A stretch of 64,000 nucleotides of DNA from DASWJZ01 sp963846475 (GTDB taxonomy: Bacteria; Pseudomonadota; Alphaproteobacteria; Rhizobiales; Afifellaceae), in assembly GCA_963846475.1 (NCBI GenBank), contig CAWJVZ010000004.1:3534001-3598000 (forward strand), given 5' to 3'. The notes beneath the pieces are model-generated. The model saw only the letters and a list, made by a program, of their open reading frames with translations. It was not told the origin of the DNA and ran no database searches. The translations under genes were made by a program, and so were the position numbers. Within the stretch, counting starts at the first letter, position 1; each line of letters opens with the position of its first letter. Positions 16,313 through 25,361 of the stretch are shown piece after piece.

Positions 16313-17080
16313 ATGCCAGCTTTGTCCAACGATCTCGTGTTCCGCCAGGACGGCGACGCTATCGCGACGCTTACCCTCAATCGCCCCGACAAGAGCAATG
16401 CGCTGTCGGAGGGCATGATGGACGCGCTGGAGGAGCGGATCCACGAAGTCGGAGGCGACCCGAGCATCCGCGTCGTCGTCCTGGCCGGGAACGGCAAGAA
16501 TTTCTGTGCCGGGCACGATCTCGCCGAAATGCAGGGGCACGCCGACAAGGCCTATTTCGAGACGTTGTTTGCCCGCTGCACGAAAATGATGATGGCGATC
16601 CGCTTGTGCCCGAAGCCGGTCGTCGCGAAGGTGCGGGGGGCGGCCGTCGCGGCGGGCTGCCAGCTGGTTGCCACCTGCGACCTCGCCTACGCCGCGGACA
16701 CGGCGCGTTTCGGCGTCTCGGGAATAAATCTCGGCCTTTTCTGCTCGACTCCCTCGGTGGCGCTCTCCCGTTCCGTGCCGCGCAAGCAGGCCATGGAGCT
16801 TCTCCTCACCGGGGAGGTGATCGGCGCCGGGCGCGCCGCCGAAATCGGTCTGGTCAATGCCGCTCTGCCGGAGGGAGACCTCGATGCGGCCGTCGGCGAG
16901 ATCGCAAGAACGATCGCAACAAAAATCCCCGACGCGATCAGCCTCGGCAAGGACCTGTTCTATCGCCAGATCGAGATGAGCTTGTCCGAGGCCTATGCCC
17001 TCGCCGGCGAGCGGATGGCGGAAAACCTCGGCCATTCGGCGACGAAGCAGCGGATCGGCGCGTTTCTTCGCAAGGATTGA
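16313..17080 (+). CDS. Enoyl-CoA hydratase/isomerase family protein
   Basis: 255 residues of the crotonase fold. The CoA-binding segment DKSNALSEGM, the oxyanion-hole strands VVLAGNGKNFCAGHDLAEM and KVRGAAVAAGCQLVATCD, and the glycine-rich third region FGVSGINLGLFC are seen. The second glutamate of classical hydratases (where E144/E164 lie) is not obvious, as FGVSGINLGLFCSTPSVAL carries no glutamate, so the chemistry may differ. It is likely co-transcribed with the acyl-CoA ligase just upstream, suggesting degradation of one activated acid. Confidence 0.82.
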   Translation: MPALSNDLVFRQDGDAIATLTLNRPDKSNALSEGMMDALEERIHEVGGDPSIRVVVLAGNGKNFCAGHDLAEMQGHADKAYFETLFARCTKMMMAIRLCPKPVVAKVRGAAVAAGCQLVATCDLAYAADTARFGVSGINLGLFCSTPSVALSRSVPRKQAMELLLTGEVIGAGRAAEIGLVNAALPEGDLDAAVGEIARTIATKIPDAISLGKDLFYRQIEMSLSEAYALAGERMAENLGHSATKQRIGAFLRKD

Positions 17081-17082
17081 GG

Positions 17083-18802
17083 CTACGATGGCGCGTTCGC
17101 AGCCTGCGCCTTGAAGGCGCCCGGCAGGATGCCGGCCCTGGACGGGCCGATGCCCAAGAGCAGGATCAGCGGCAGGATGCCGGTGGCGACGATGACCAGC
17201 GAGGCCGCTGCGGCGTCCTCGAAATAGCCGCGCGACGCCTTTGTGAAGATGAAGGTCGCCAGCGTGTCGAAGTCGAAGGGGCGGAGCAGGATGGTGGCGG
17301 AAAGCTCCTTCATCGTGTCGACGAAGACGAGGAGCGCCGCCGCCATCAAAGCGCCGCGCATCAGCGGCACATGGATCTCCACAAGCACCTGGCGCGGCGT
17401 GCGGCCCAGCGTGCGCGCCGCCATGTCGAGATGCTCGGTGACCCGCGAGATGCCGGCCTCCAGCGTGCCGTGCGCGATGGCCAGGAAGCGGACCAGGCAG
17501 GCATAGACGATCGCGCCGCCCGAGCCGGTGACGACGAGCCCGGTGCCGATGCCGAAGAGGGCGCGCGAAGCGGCGTCGATCTCGTTGTCGAGCGCGGCGA
17601 GCGGATAGAGGATGCCAACAGCAAGGACCGTGCCCGGCACGGCGTAGCCGGTGGCGGCGAGCCGGCCGAGGCCGGCGACGAAGCGCGAGCGCGACAGCCT
17701 GGCGGCATAAACGAGGAGGAGCCCGGCCATCACCGCGAGAGCGGACGTGGCGGCCGCCACCGTCACGCTGTTGGCGAGCGCGGCATGCACTGCCGGATCG
17801 ACGAATTGCTCAAGCCGGCGCGACGCGTAGTCGGCCATCAGCCAGGCCGGGAGCAGGAAGCCGAACAGCACCGGCACAAAACAGGCGAGGAAGGCGAGGG
17901 CAGCGCGGAGGCCGGTCAGCTGGAAGGCGGGGAGCGGGTGGCCGCCGGCGACGCCGTAGCGTTGCCTGCCGCGCGCCGCCCGCTCCATGGCGATCAGCGC
18001 GAAGACGACCAGCAGGAGGATGAGGGAGAGCTGTGCCGCGCCGGCGAGGTCGGAGCGGTTCAGCCAGGTCTGGTAGATGGAGAAGGTCAGCGTGCGCACG
18101 CCAAAAAATTCGACCGCGCCGATGTCGTTGATCGTCTCCATCAGCGCCAGGCTGACGCCGACCGCCACGGCCGGGCGCGCGAGCGGGAGGGCAATGCGAT
18201 AGAACATGCGAAACGGCGAGGCGCCGAGCGTGCGGGCCACGTCGATGATGCGCGCCGACTGCGTCAGGAAGAGAACCCGCACGGTGAGGTAGACGTAGGG
18301 GAAGAGCACGGCGCTCATGACGAAAACGGCGCCGGGCAGGCTGCGCACCTCGGGGAACCAGTAGTCGCGGCGGTCTCGGTAGCCGGCGAGGGTGCGCAGG
18401 ACGCGCTGGAACGGTCCGGCGAAATCCAGGATCTCGACGTAGCAATAGGCGGCGATATAGACCGGCACGGCGAGCGGCAGGACCAGCGCGATCTCCATCA
18501 CCGCGCGGCCGGGGAAACGGCACATCGTGACGACCCAGGCCGCTGATCACGCCGGTCGTCGCCGTGCCGAGCCCGACGCCCGCCATCAGCAGCAGCGTCG
18601 TCCAGGCCGAGCCGGGAAGCACGGTGGAGAGGAGATGCGGCCAGGTGTTGCCGGAGGATCCGGCGGCGATAACGAGGAGCGCGGAGAAGGGCATCGCCAG
18701 AACGGCGAGGACGGCGAACGCCACCGTCAGTGCGCCGCCCTTGCCGGTGCGGATGCGGCGGCGGAACCGCGACGCCTGGCCCGACCCCGGGCGCACGCTC
18801 AT
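17083..18802 (-). pseudogene. Iron(III) ABC transporter permease, FbpB-like, frameshifted
   Basis: The N-terminal part reads from ATG 18802 (MSVRPGSGQASRF, then a membrane helix ending in FSALLVIAAG) to TATTGVISG. The rest, from MCRFPGRAVMEIALVLPLAV, lies in another frame to the stop at 17083. Dropping one base at 18540-18541 joins them through AWVVTMCRFPGRA, as in FbpB/SfuB permeases. The protein has the double permease layout of this family (two EAA loops, IDVARTLGASPFRMF and LDMAARTLGRTPRQV, about 12 helices). It follows the binding-protein gene by 63 bp. No ATPase gene follows. Either a sequencing indel or a recent inactivation. Confidence 0.8.
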
Positions 18803-18865
18803 CTCAGGCCCCAGAGCAATGCAGGCACCCGGAGGCGCCTGCGGAAGACGGCACTGCGACGCGGC

Positions 18866-19924
18866 TCAGGAGCTCGGGCCGGCGTCGTAGCCGACTTTGT
18901 CGACGAGCTCGCTGGCCTCCTTGCGATGCGCGGCGATCTCGGCAAGCGGCAGCGGGTCGGGCTTCAGCTCGCCCAGTGCGGCGACGACCGGCGAGACGGC
19001 GATGCCGGGCTCCAGCGGATATTCGTAGTTGGCCTCCGCGTAGATACGCTGCGCCTCGTCGCCGGAGAGGAACCGCATCAGCTCCAGCGCGGCGTCCTTG
19101 TGCGGCGCCTTGCGGGCAAGCGACATGCCGGAGATGTTCACATGGCTGCCGCGGTCTGCGGCGTTGGGGAACAGCACCTTGATGGCGCCCGCCCATTCCT
19201 TCTGCTCGGGCTCCTTGTCGTTGGTCTGCATCAGGCCGACGTAATAGGTATTGCCGAGGGCGATGTCGCATTGGCCGGCATAGATGAGCTTGGCTTGGTC
19301 GCGGTCGCCGCCGGCCGGCTTGACGGCGAGATTGTCGCGGACGGCCTGCAGCCACTTTTCCGTTTCGGCGGCGCCATGGTGGGCGATCATCGAGGCGATC
19401 AGGCCGATGTTGTAGACGTGCTGGCCGGAGCGCGTGCAGATCCGTCCCCGCCATTTGGGGTCGGCGAGCTCCTCGTAGGTGATGGCGTTTTCCGGGACGC
19501 GCTCCTTCGAGGCATAGACGACGCGCGAGCGCATAGTGAGGCCGAACCAGTGGCCCTCCGGGTCCCGGTACTGGGCCGGGATGTTCGCCGCGATCGCGGT
19601 GTCCTCGACCGGCTGGGTGACGCCCGCCTCCTTGGCACCCTCAAGCCGGCTCACATCGACGCTGAGGATCACGTCGGCGGGGGAATTGTCGCCCTCCGCC
19701 TTGATGCGTTCTTCGAGCCCGCTTTCGGCGAAGATGACCTGGGTCTTAATGCCGGTCTCGGCCGTGAAGGCATCGAGCAGCGGCTGGATCAGCTCCGGCT
19801 GACGGTAGGAGTAGATGTTGACTACGTTGTCTTCGGCCAGGGACGGAGCGGCGGCAAGGGCGGCGACGGCGGCGAGGGAAAAGCAAAGCGTGCGGCCAGG
19901 GCGGCCGCTGGTGAAATTGAACAT
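18866..19924 (-). CDS. Iron(III) ABC transporter substrate-binding protein
   Basis: 352 residues of the FbpA/FutA/AfuA group, which bind ferric iron in the periplasm. A signal peptide (cleavage after PSLA, about residue 30) precedes VVNIYSYRQPELIQPLLDAF. Tyrosines suited to iron binding follow, including GQCDIALGNTYYVGLM, whose paired tyrosines match the FbpA iron ligands. GGAGG lies before the ATG. A perfect Irr box lies about 100 bp upstream, so expression probably responds to iron through Irr. Downstream is the permease gene; the cognate ATPase is not in the window. Confidence 0.88.
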   Translation of the reverse strand: MFNFTSGRPGRTLCFSLAAVAALAAAPSLAEDNVVNIYSYRQPELIQPLLDAFTAETGIKTQVIFAESGLEERIKAEGDNSPADVILSVDVSRLEGAKEAGVTQPVEDTAIAANIPAQYRDPEGHWFGLTMRSRVVYASKERVPENAITYEELADPKWRGRICTRSGQHVYNIGLIASMIAHHGAAETEKWLQAVRDNLAVKPAGGDRDQAKLIYAGQCDIALGNTYYVGLMQTNDKEPEQKEWAGAIKVLFPNAADRGSHVNISGMSLARKAPHKDAALELMRFLSGDEAQRIYAEANYEYPLEPGIAVSPVVAALGELKPDPLPLAEIAAHRKEASELVDKVGYDAGPSS

Positions 19925-20026
19925 TGGTCCTCCAGTCGTTTGGGTTCAAGGCCCAAGCGGTTGCAAGCGGCGGGACTATAGCCAGGACCGGTGCGCCGTC
20001 AACAAAAATACCAACGTTCTCAATAG

Positions 20027-20043
20027 TTTAGAACTATTCTAAA
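20027..20043. promoter_or_regulatory. Irr box (iron control element, ICE)
   Basis: TTTAGAA-CTA-TTCTAAA is a perfect 7-3-7 palindrome and equals the ICE consensus described for the Irr regulator of Rhizobiales and relatives. It lies 103-119 bp upstream of the iron-binding-protein start and behind the 3' end of the cyclase gene, so only the iron genes are placed to use it. From known Irr sites, an upstream position usually means activation under iron limitation; that part is inference. Confidence 0.8.
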
Positions 20044-20077
20044 TTGCCGGCGGCGGACCCCGGCAATACCTGCTGCC

Positions 20078-21133
20078 TCAGGGCGCCCGGTCTTCGAGGG
20101 TGTCCAGCAGGATCTGCGCGAGCCTCCTGAATTCGCCGCGGGGATATTTGTCCAGGTAGGCTCGCACCATCTTCGGATTGCCGCTGTCGCGCACCGTCTC
20201 CCAGAAGGCAAGCTCGACGCCGGTCTGGGCATGCGGCGCCGGGCCGTTATCCAACCGCGCCCGCGCCAGATCGGCGAAGGCGCCGTTCGGATAGCGTTCC
20301 AGGTAGATGCGGTACTCCGCATCGTCGTTGCTCGCCTGAACCGACTGCCAGAAAACCAGCTCGACATTGGTCTCGTCCGTGTCGGCCGTCGGCGAGGCGG
20401 TGACCGAATCGAGCCGTGCGCGCGCCAGGTCGACGAAGGTGCCCTCCGGATAGCGCTCGAGGTAGATCCGATATTCGTTGTCGTCGTTGCTCGCCTGGAC
20501 GGACTGCCAGAACGCCAGCTCGACAGGGTCGACCGGCGGCTCCGGCGTCTGGGCGCCCGATTCGGCGTGGTTCGTCCGATCGACCGGCAGGCTCGGTTCG
20601 GCGTCCGGGTCGAAGATGGCGCGAAACACGCGCACCGGCCGCGGGATGTTCTTGACCCGGTGCTCCCCGAGATCCTCGAATTTCGCGTCGATGCGGTCGC
20701 GAAGGTGGTCGCGGACGCCCCGGGTCACGCAGATGCCGCCGGGCTCTGCCAGGCCTTCCAGGCGCGCCGCGATGTTCACGCCTTCGCCGAAGACGTCGCC
20801 GTCCCTGACCATGACGTCGCCGACATTGATGCCGATGCGCAGACGCATGCGGCTTTCCTCCGGTAGCGCCGCATTGGCCTTGGCGAGCGCCTGCTGGATG
20901 GCGACGGCGCAGTGAAAGGCGTCGACGATGCTGGGGAACTCAGCCAAGACGCTGTCGCCGGCAGTGCCGAAAATCTGGCCGTGCGCCGCCTCGATCAAAC
21001 TGTCGACGATCTGGCGGTGCGCGGTGAGGATCGCCAAGGCGCGCTCCTCGTCGGCGTGCATCAGCCGCGAATAGCCTTCGACGTCGGCGGCGAGGATCGC
21101 GGCGAGTTTTCGCTCAGGAGGAGGAGCTTCCAC
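20078..21133 (-). CDS. Class III adenylate/guanylate cyclase with C-terminal repeats
   Basis: 351 residues from GTG 21133, which has GAAGGAA upstream and gives the usual VEAPPPERKLAAILAADVEGYSRLM opening in two parts: VEAPPPERK and LAAILAADVEGYS. The cyclase domain has both metal aspartates (ADVEGYS, GTAGDSVLAEF) and the transition-state region FGEGVNIAARLEG. After a linker come three ~40-residue repeats (LAFWQSVQASNDDNEYRIYL, then RYPEGTFVDLARARL). A longer frame to 21439 would overlap the divergent polymerase gene. Probably makes cAMP in answer to an unknown signal. The repeat type recurs in the TIR protein at 35 kb. Confidence 0.85.
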   Translation of the reverse strand: MEAPPPERKLAAILAADVEGYSRLMHADEERALAILTAHRQIVDSLIEAAHGQIFGTAGDSVLAEFPSIVDAFHCAVAIQQALAKANAALPEESRMRLRIGINVGDVMVRDGDVFGEGVNIAARLEGLAEPGGICVTRGVRDHLRDRIDAKFEDLGEHRVKNIPRPVRVFRAIFDPDAEPSLPVDRTNHAESGAQTPEPPVDPVELAFWQSVQASNDDNEYRIYLERYPEGTFVDLARARLDSVTASPTADTDETNVELVFWQSVQASNDDAEYRIYLERYPNGAFADLARARLDNGPAPHAQTGVELAFWETVRDSGNPKMVRAYLDKYPRGEFRRLAQILLDTLEDRAP

Positions 21134-21200
21134 CGGTTCCTTCGCAAGTGCGCTTTGGTCGGGAGGCGTGAACCGGTCGGAATCTGGCAAAGGGAGCCCC

Positions 21201-23033
21201 GTGGATGCGCTCGCGATCCCTAGCGCAACACGAGGCATAGCGAAAACGGGCGGAAATACGAAGGGTTTCAGCGGCGCTTTGCACAAGCCCGCGGAGCCGC
21301 CGCAGCCCGGTTCGCGTTCATGGCGGGTGCCGCGGAAATCAGAAGCGCAGCCGGATAGCCGCCTCGGAGCCTCCGAGGTGGCGGAGCTCCTGCGCGAGCT
21401 CGGGCAGCGGATCGAGCTGAGCGGCGACAGCCCCTTCAAGTCGCGCGCCTATCATCGGGCCGCCGAGAGCCTGCTCGCGCTGACCGCGCCGCTGGCGGAG
21501 GTCATTGCGCAAGGGCGGCTCCGCGAGATTCCCGGCGTTGGCGCGGCGATCGCCGAAAAAATCGCCGCGCTGCACGCGAGCGGCACGCATCGGACCCTGG
21601 AGCGGCTGCGCCGGGAAGTGCCGGAAGGTGCCCTTGCCATGCTGGCGATCCCCGGCGTGAACGCGAAGAACGTCCGGCAACTACTTTCGGAGCTGAAGAT
21701 CGGCAGCGTCGAGGAGCTGGAGGCGGCCTGCCGCGCCGGCTCGCTGGCCGGCATCAAGGGGCTCGGCCCGGCGCTGCAGCGAAAGATTCTGCAGGGGATC
21801 GGCATCATGCGGCGGGCGCGCGGGCAGCGCCTCATCCATCATGCCGAGGAACTCCTGCAGGCGGCCGCGGCCAATCTCCAAAGGTCGCATCCGGAGCTGG
21901 AGCGAATCGCGCTTGCCGGGGATTTCCGCCGCGGCTGCGAACTCGTCCATGATCTCAGCCTTGTCGCCGAGACGCGGGAAGCGGCCGAGTCGGTCAAGAC
22001 CGCTTCGATCAACGACGAGATGAACCTGTCCGTCGCGGAGCGCGACCGCTACGGGGTGGCGCTGCTGATCGCCACCGGCTCGGCGGAGCATGTCGCGGAG
22101 CTGCAGGAATTCGCCAGGGGCAAGGGTTTTGCCCTGGACGAAAGCGGCCTTCATCGTGGAAAACGCGCCGTCGCATGTCCTGGGGAGAAGGACGTCTATG
22201 CGGCGCTCGGATTGCCCTTCATAGCGCCCGAGCTGCGCGAGGGCGGCGAGGAGATTGCGCTTGCCGTGGAGAACCGCCTGCCCAGCCTGGTGAGCGCGGC
22301 AGACATTCGCGGCATCCTGCACAGCCATACGGATTCTTCCGACGGGGTGCACGCGCTGAACGAGATGGCGGAGGCGACCCGCGAGCGCGGCTATTTCTAT
22401 TACGGCGTTGCCGACCATTCCAAAAGCGCCGGCTATGCAGGCGGTCTGAGCCTGGAGGAGATCGACGCGCAGCACGAAGAGATCGATCGGTTGAACAGAG
22501 GCACCAAGGGCCGCTTCCGCATCCTGAAGGGGATCGAATCCGACATCCTTGTCGACGGCTCGCTCGATTATCCCGACGAGGTGCTGGCGCGCTTCGATTT
22601 CATCGTCGCCAGCGTGCACAGCCGCTTCCAGCTAGACGAGAAAACGCAGACGGAGCGGATCCTGCGGGCCGTCGCCAACCCGTTCACCACGATCCTCGGC
22701 CATATGACCGGGCGGATGCTGCTCCGCCGCGAGGGTTACGAGGTCGACGTCGAGCGGATTCTGGCCGCCTGCGCGGAGCACAACGTCGCGGTCGAAATCA
22801 ACGGCAACCCGCACCGCCTCGATCTCGACTGGCGCTGGCACCGCCGGGCGCTGGAGCTCGGCTGCATGCTCAGCATCAATCCGGATGCCCATTCGATCGC
22901 CGAGCTGGACCTAGTGCGGTGGGGAGTGCTCATGGCCCGCAAGGGCGGCGTGCCGAAGGAGCGTGTGCTCAACTGCCTCGACCTGGGGGCGATCGCCGCG
23001 TTTCTCCAGGCGCGCCGAGCGGCGGCTAGATGA
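21201..23033 (+). CDS. polX: PolX-type DNA polymerase/PHP hydrolase
   Basis: About 610 residues from GTG 21201 (AAAGGGAG at fair spacing); the true start is uncertain because the domain only begins near ASEVAELLRELGQRIEL. The N-terminal half has helix-hairpin-helix motifs (IPGVGAAIAEKIAAL, IKGLGPALQRKIL) and a polymerase-beta-like region. The C-terminal half is a PHP domain with metal motifs LHSHTDSSDG, GVADHSKSAG, KGIESDIL, ASVHSR and NPDAHS. Family members fill gaps or trim 3' ends in base excision repair. The catalytic aspartate triad of the palm domain is not obvious to me, so polymerase activity is doubtful. Divergent from the cyclase gene. Confidence 0.82.
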   Translation: MDALAIPSATRGIAKTGGNTKGFSGALHKPAEPPQPGSRSWRVPRKSEAQPDSRLGASEVAELLRELGQRIELSGDSPFKSRAYHRAAESLLALTAPLAEVIAQGRLREIPGVGAAIAEKIAALHASGTHRTLERLRREVPEGALAMLAIPGVNAKNVRQLLSELKIGSVEELEAACRAGSLAGIKGLGPALQRKILQGIGIMRRARGQRLIHHAEELLQAAAANLQRSHPELERIALAGDFRRGCELVHDLSLVAETREAAESVKTASINDEMNLSVAERDRYGVALLIATGSAEHVAELQEFARGKGFALDESGLHRGKRAVACPGEKDVYAALGLPFIAPELREGGEEIALAVENRLPSLVSAADIRGILHSHTDSSDGVHALNEMAEATRERGYFYYGVADHSKSAGYAGGLSLEEIDAQHEEIDRLNRGTKGRFRILKGIESDILVDGSLDYPDEVLARFDFIVASVHSRFQLDEKTQTERILRAVANPFTTILGHMTGRMLLRREGYEVDVERILAACAEHNVAVEINGNPHRLDLDWRWHRRALELGCMLSINPDAHSIAELDLVRWGVLMARKGGVPKERVLNCLDLGAIAAFLQARRAAAR

Positions 23034-23088
23034 ATCGGCTCCCGCGAGAATACCTGGAGTTTCAATGATCAGTCTAGGTGGAGAGGGA

Positions 23089-23583
23089 TTACCTAAGGGA
23101 CAGGTTTAGCGGTGTTGCGCCGGTCACGGAGCCGACCGGCAGCTTGCGGTGCAAGATCGTGTGAAACGGTCGAGCGTCCCGGTCAAACCATTCTCCTCGC
23201 TTGATAGGAGTTGCCCAGTAGCTCCCGATGAAACCTCCGTATTCGCTCAGAACGTCTGCTCCGTTTGGTTCCTCGGACGAGACTCGTTCGCTGTTTACAA
23301 CCAACGCGATATATCCAACGGCATCGATCCAACCCAAGTCTCGCATTACGTTTGCAAAAGCATTCATGTTCCACCCGAAATAATCCGGGAAATCGAATTC
23401 CCGACTGAATTCCAAGAAAAACTCGTCCCAACTACGCATGCGGTTTCCGTCCAGAATGCCGAGCTTCTGGCTGCCAGCTGCCGCCATCACAATGCGCTTC
23501 AGGAAACGATCTTCCACGCCCGCTGCGAAAAATACATAAGGGGGCCCGGCTTCAGACAGCTTCGTCCGGAGGTCGTCAAACAT
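23089..23583 (-). CDS. Barstar-like protein
   Basis: 164 residues. The segment RMRSWDEFFLEFSREFDFP followed by DYFGWNMNAFANVMRDLGW is the barstar fold signature: a tryptophan, an FF pair, then FPxYFGxNxNAF. Barstar inhibits the ribonuclease barnase; relatives serve as immunity proteins. No barnase-type ribonuclease or secretion gene lies nearby, so this is an orphan whose target is unknown. Base composition is lower in GC than the neighbours, which hints at transfer. It ends convergent with the PolX gene. Confidence 0.75.
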   Translation of the reverse strand: MFDDLRTKLSEAGPPYVFFAAGVEDRFLKRIVMAAAGSQKLGILDGNRMRSWDEFFLEFSREFDFPDYFGWNMNAFANVMRDLGWIDAVGYIALVVNSERVSSEEPNGADVLSEYGGFIGSYWATPIKRGEWFDRDARPFHTILHRKLPVGSVTGATPLNLSLR

Positions 23584-23659
23584 CGCTTCAACTTAGCCCG
23601 ATTTCCAAGAAAACCTCATTAGCTTTTGCCGCATTTGAGCTTCCCGCCGCGATGGGACG

Positions 23660-24475
23660 TTACGGGCGCCGTGCCGGATCGCCGCGGCGCAGGATCAGGT
23701 GCGTCATGATGAGCAGGGTGAGCGAGACGCTGAGCACGAAGGTGCCGATGGCGTTGATCTCCGGCGTGATGCCGCGGCGGATCGAGGCGAAGACGTAGAT
23801 CGGCAGCGTATTGTTCGGGCCGGCGACGAAGAACGCGATGATGAAATCCTCAAAGCTGAAGGTGAAGGAGAGCAGGAAGCCGGCGACGATGGCCGGCGCG
23901 AGCAGCGGCAGCGTCACCTGGCGAAAGGTGGCGAGCGGCGTCGCGTAAAGGTCTTCCGACGCTTCGATGAGGCTGCGGTCCATGCCGGCGAGCCGGGAGC
24001 GGATCAGCAGGATGACCACCGCAAGATTGAACAGCACATGCGCGGCGACGATCGTATAGACGCCCATCTGCAGCCGCGGCGCCGCTTCGCCGAGCATTGT
24101 TGCGAGCACCGGGTTGACCATGTCGAAGACGGTGACGAAGGCGATCAGGGTGGCGATGCCGATGACCACGCCGGGGACCATGATGGCGATGTAGATGAGC
24201 CCGTCGAACACCTGGCGGAGCGTGCCGCGCATGCGCTCCAGGCCGAGCGCCGCCAGCGTGCCGATAATGGTGGAAAGCGCCGCCGTCCATAGCGCCACCG
24301 TCACGCTGGTCCACAGCGACTTCATGGCGAACGGGTTGGCGTAGGCCTTTGCGTACCACTCGACCGAAAAGCCCTGCCAGTCCATCGCGTAGCGGCCAGC
24401 GTTGAAACTGTAGAGGACGATCAGCGCGATGGGCAGATAGAGGAAGAGGTAGATCGCGGCGGCGTACCAGCGCAT
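23660..24475 (-). CDS. Spermidine/putrescine-type ABC transporter permease (PotC/PotI)
   Basis: 271 residues from ATG 24475; the longer frame to 24631 overlaps the upstream permease and is not protein-like. Six membrane segments are visible (first AAAIYLFLYLPIALIVLYSF). The EAA loop LIEASEDLYATPLATFRQV contacts the ATPase. It lies four bases after the stop of the other permease. The last gene of a four-gene unit in the order ATPase, binding protein, permease, permease. Function: import of polyamine or a related amine across the inner membrane. Confidence 0.88.
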   Translation of the reverse strand: MRWYAAAIYLFLYLPIALIVLYSFNAGRYAMDWQGFSVEWYAKAYANPFAMKSLWTSVTVALWTAALSTIIGTLAALGLERMRGTLRQVFDGLIYIAIMVPGVVIGIATLIAFVTVFDMVNPVLATMLGEAAPRLQMGVYTIVAAHVLFNLAVVILLIRSRLAGMDRSLIEASEDLYATPLATFRQVTLPLLAPAIVAGFLLSFTFSFEDFIIAFFVAGPNNTLPIYVFASIRRGITPEINAIGTFVLSVSLTLLIMTHLILRRGDPARRP

Positions 24476-24479
24476 CGGC

Positions 24480-25346
24480 TCATACCAGCGCGACGCGACG
24501 CCCGCCGGATTTGCCCAGCAGGAAGCGCATGTAGATGAGGACGGTCGCCAGCATGATCGCCACCATGGCGACCGATACCGCCGCGCCGAACGGCCAGTTC
24601 CGCGACTGCAAGAACAGATCGACAAGCGCATTGCCGATGAAGAAGACCTTTCCGCCGCCGAGCAGGGCCGGGATGATGAACTCGCCCATCAGCAGGATGA
24701 AGACCAGCATGGAGCCGGTGGCGACGCCAGGCAGCGACAGCGGCAGCGTGACCTGCATGAAAGTGCGCCAGGAATTGGCGCCGAGGTCGGCGGAGGCCTC
24801 CAGCAGCCGGACGTCGAGCTTTTCCAGGCTGACATAGATGGGCAGGACCATCAGGGGCAGGTAGCCGTAGACCATGCCGATCAGCACGGCGGCGGGCGTG
24901 TTGACGATGCGAAGATCCTCAAGGCCCAGAAGGGCGAAAAAGCGTGGCAGGCCTTTGTTGCCGAGGATGAGCAGCCACGCATAGATCCTGAGCAGCTGGC
25001 TCGTCCAGAACGGCACGACGACGAGGACGAGAAGCAGCACCCGCCAGCGCGCCGTCACTTTTACGGCGAGGAAATAGGCGAGGGGGTAGGCGATGAGCGC
25101 ACAGAGCAGCGTGCCGATCGGGGCGAGCGTCAGCGTGTTGAGGAACGCCGTGCTGCGCGCCGGCAGGTTCCGGTAATTGGCGAGCGTGAACCCCGGCGCA
25201 TAGCCGCCGGCCGGCGCACGCTCGCCAAAGGAATAGATGAACACGACGACGAGCGGCAGGACCAGCAGCAGCGCGAAGAACGCTGCCGCCGGCCCGACCA
25301 GCGCCGCCGTCAGGAGGCGCGAGCGCCCCCCGCTTGTCTCGGCCAA
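24480..25346 (-). CDS. Spermidine/putrescine-type ABC transporter permease (PotB/PotH)
   Basis: 288 residues. It starts with TTG 25346, preceded by CGGAGCAGGCT, 15 bp after the binding-protein stop. Six hydrophobic helices are seen, the first LVGPAAAFFALLLVLPLVVV. The coupling EAA loop is LLEASADLGANSWRTFMQV. QLLRIYAWLLILG is typical of PotB/PotH. Forms the channel with the following permease. Confidence 0.88.
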   Translation of the reverse strand: MAETSGGRSRLLTAALVGPAAAFFALLLVLPLVVVFIYSFGERAPAGGYAPGFTLANYRNLPARSTAFLNTLTLAPIGTLLCALIAYPLAYFLAVKVTARWRVLLLVLVVVPFWTSQLLRIYAWLLILGNKGLPRFFALLGLEDLRIVNTPAAVLIGMVYGYLPLMVLPIYVSLEKLDVRLLEASADLGANSWRTFMQVTLPLSLPGVATGSMLVFILLMGEFIIPALLGGGKVFFIGNALVDLFLQSRNWPFGAAVSVAMVAIMLATVLIYMRFLLGKSGGRRVALV

Positions 25347-25361
25347 AGCCTGCTCCGAGGA

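Noticed and set aside
16189..18546. 785-codon plus-strand frame across enoyl-CoA hydratase and permease genes
   Set aside because: Crosses the end of one real gene and runs antisense to another; highly charged, low-complexity and without motif.
20078..21439. 453-codon version of the cyclase gene
   Set aside because: The first ~100 residues overlap the divergent PolX gene and do not look like the family; GTG 21133 has a good ribosome site and the family-type N terminus.
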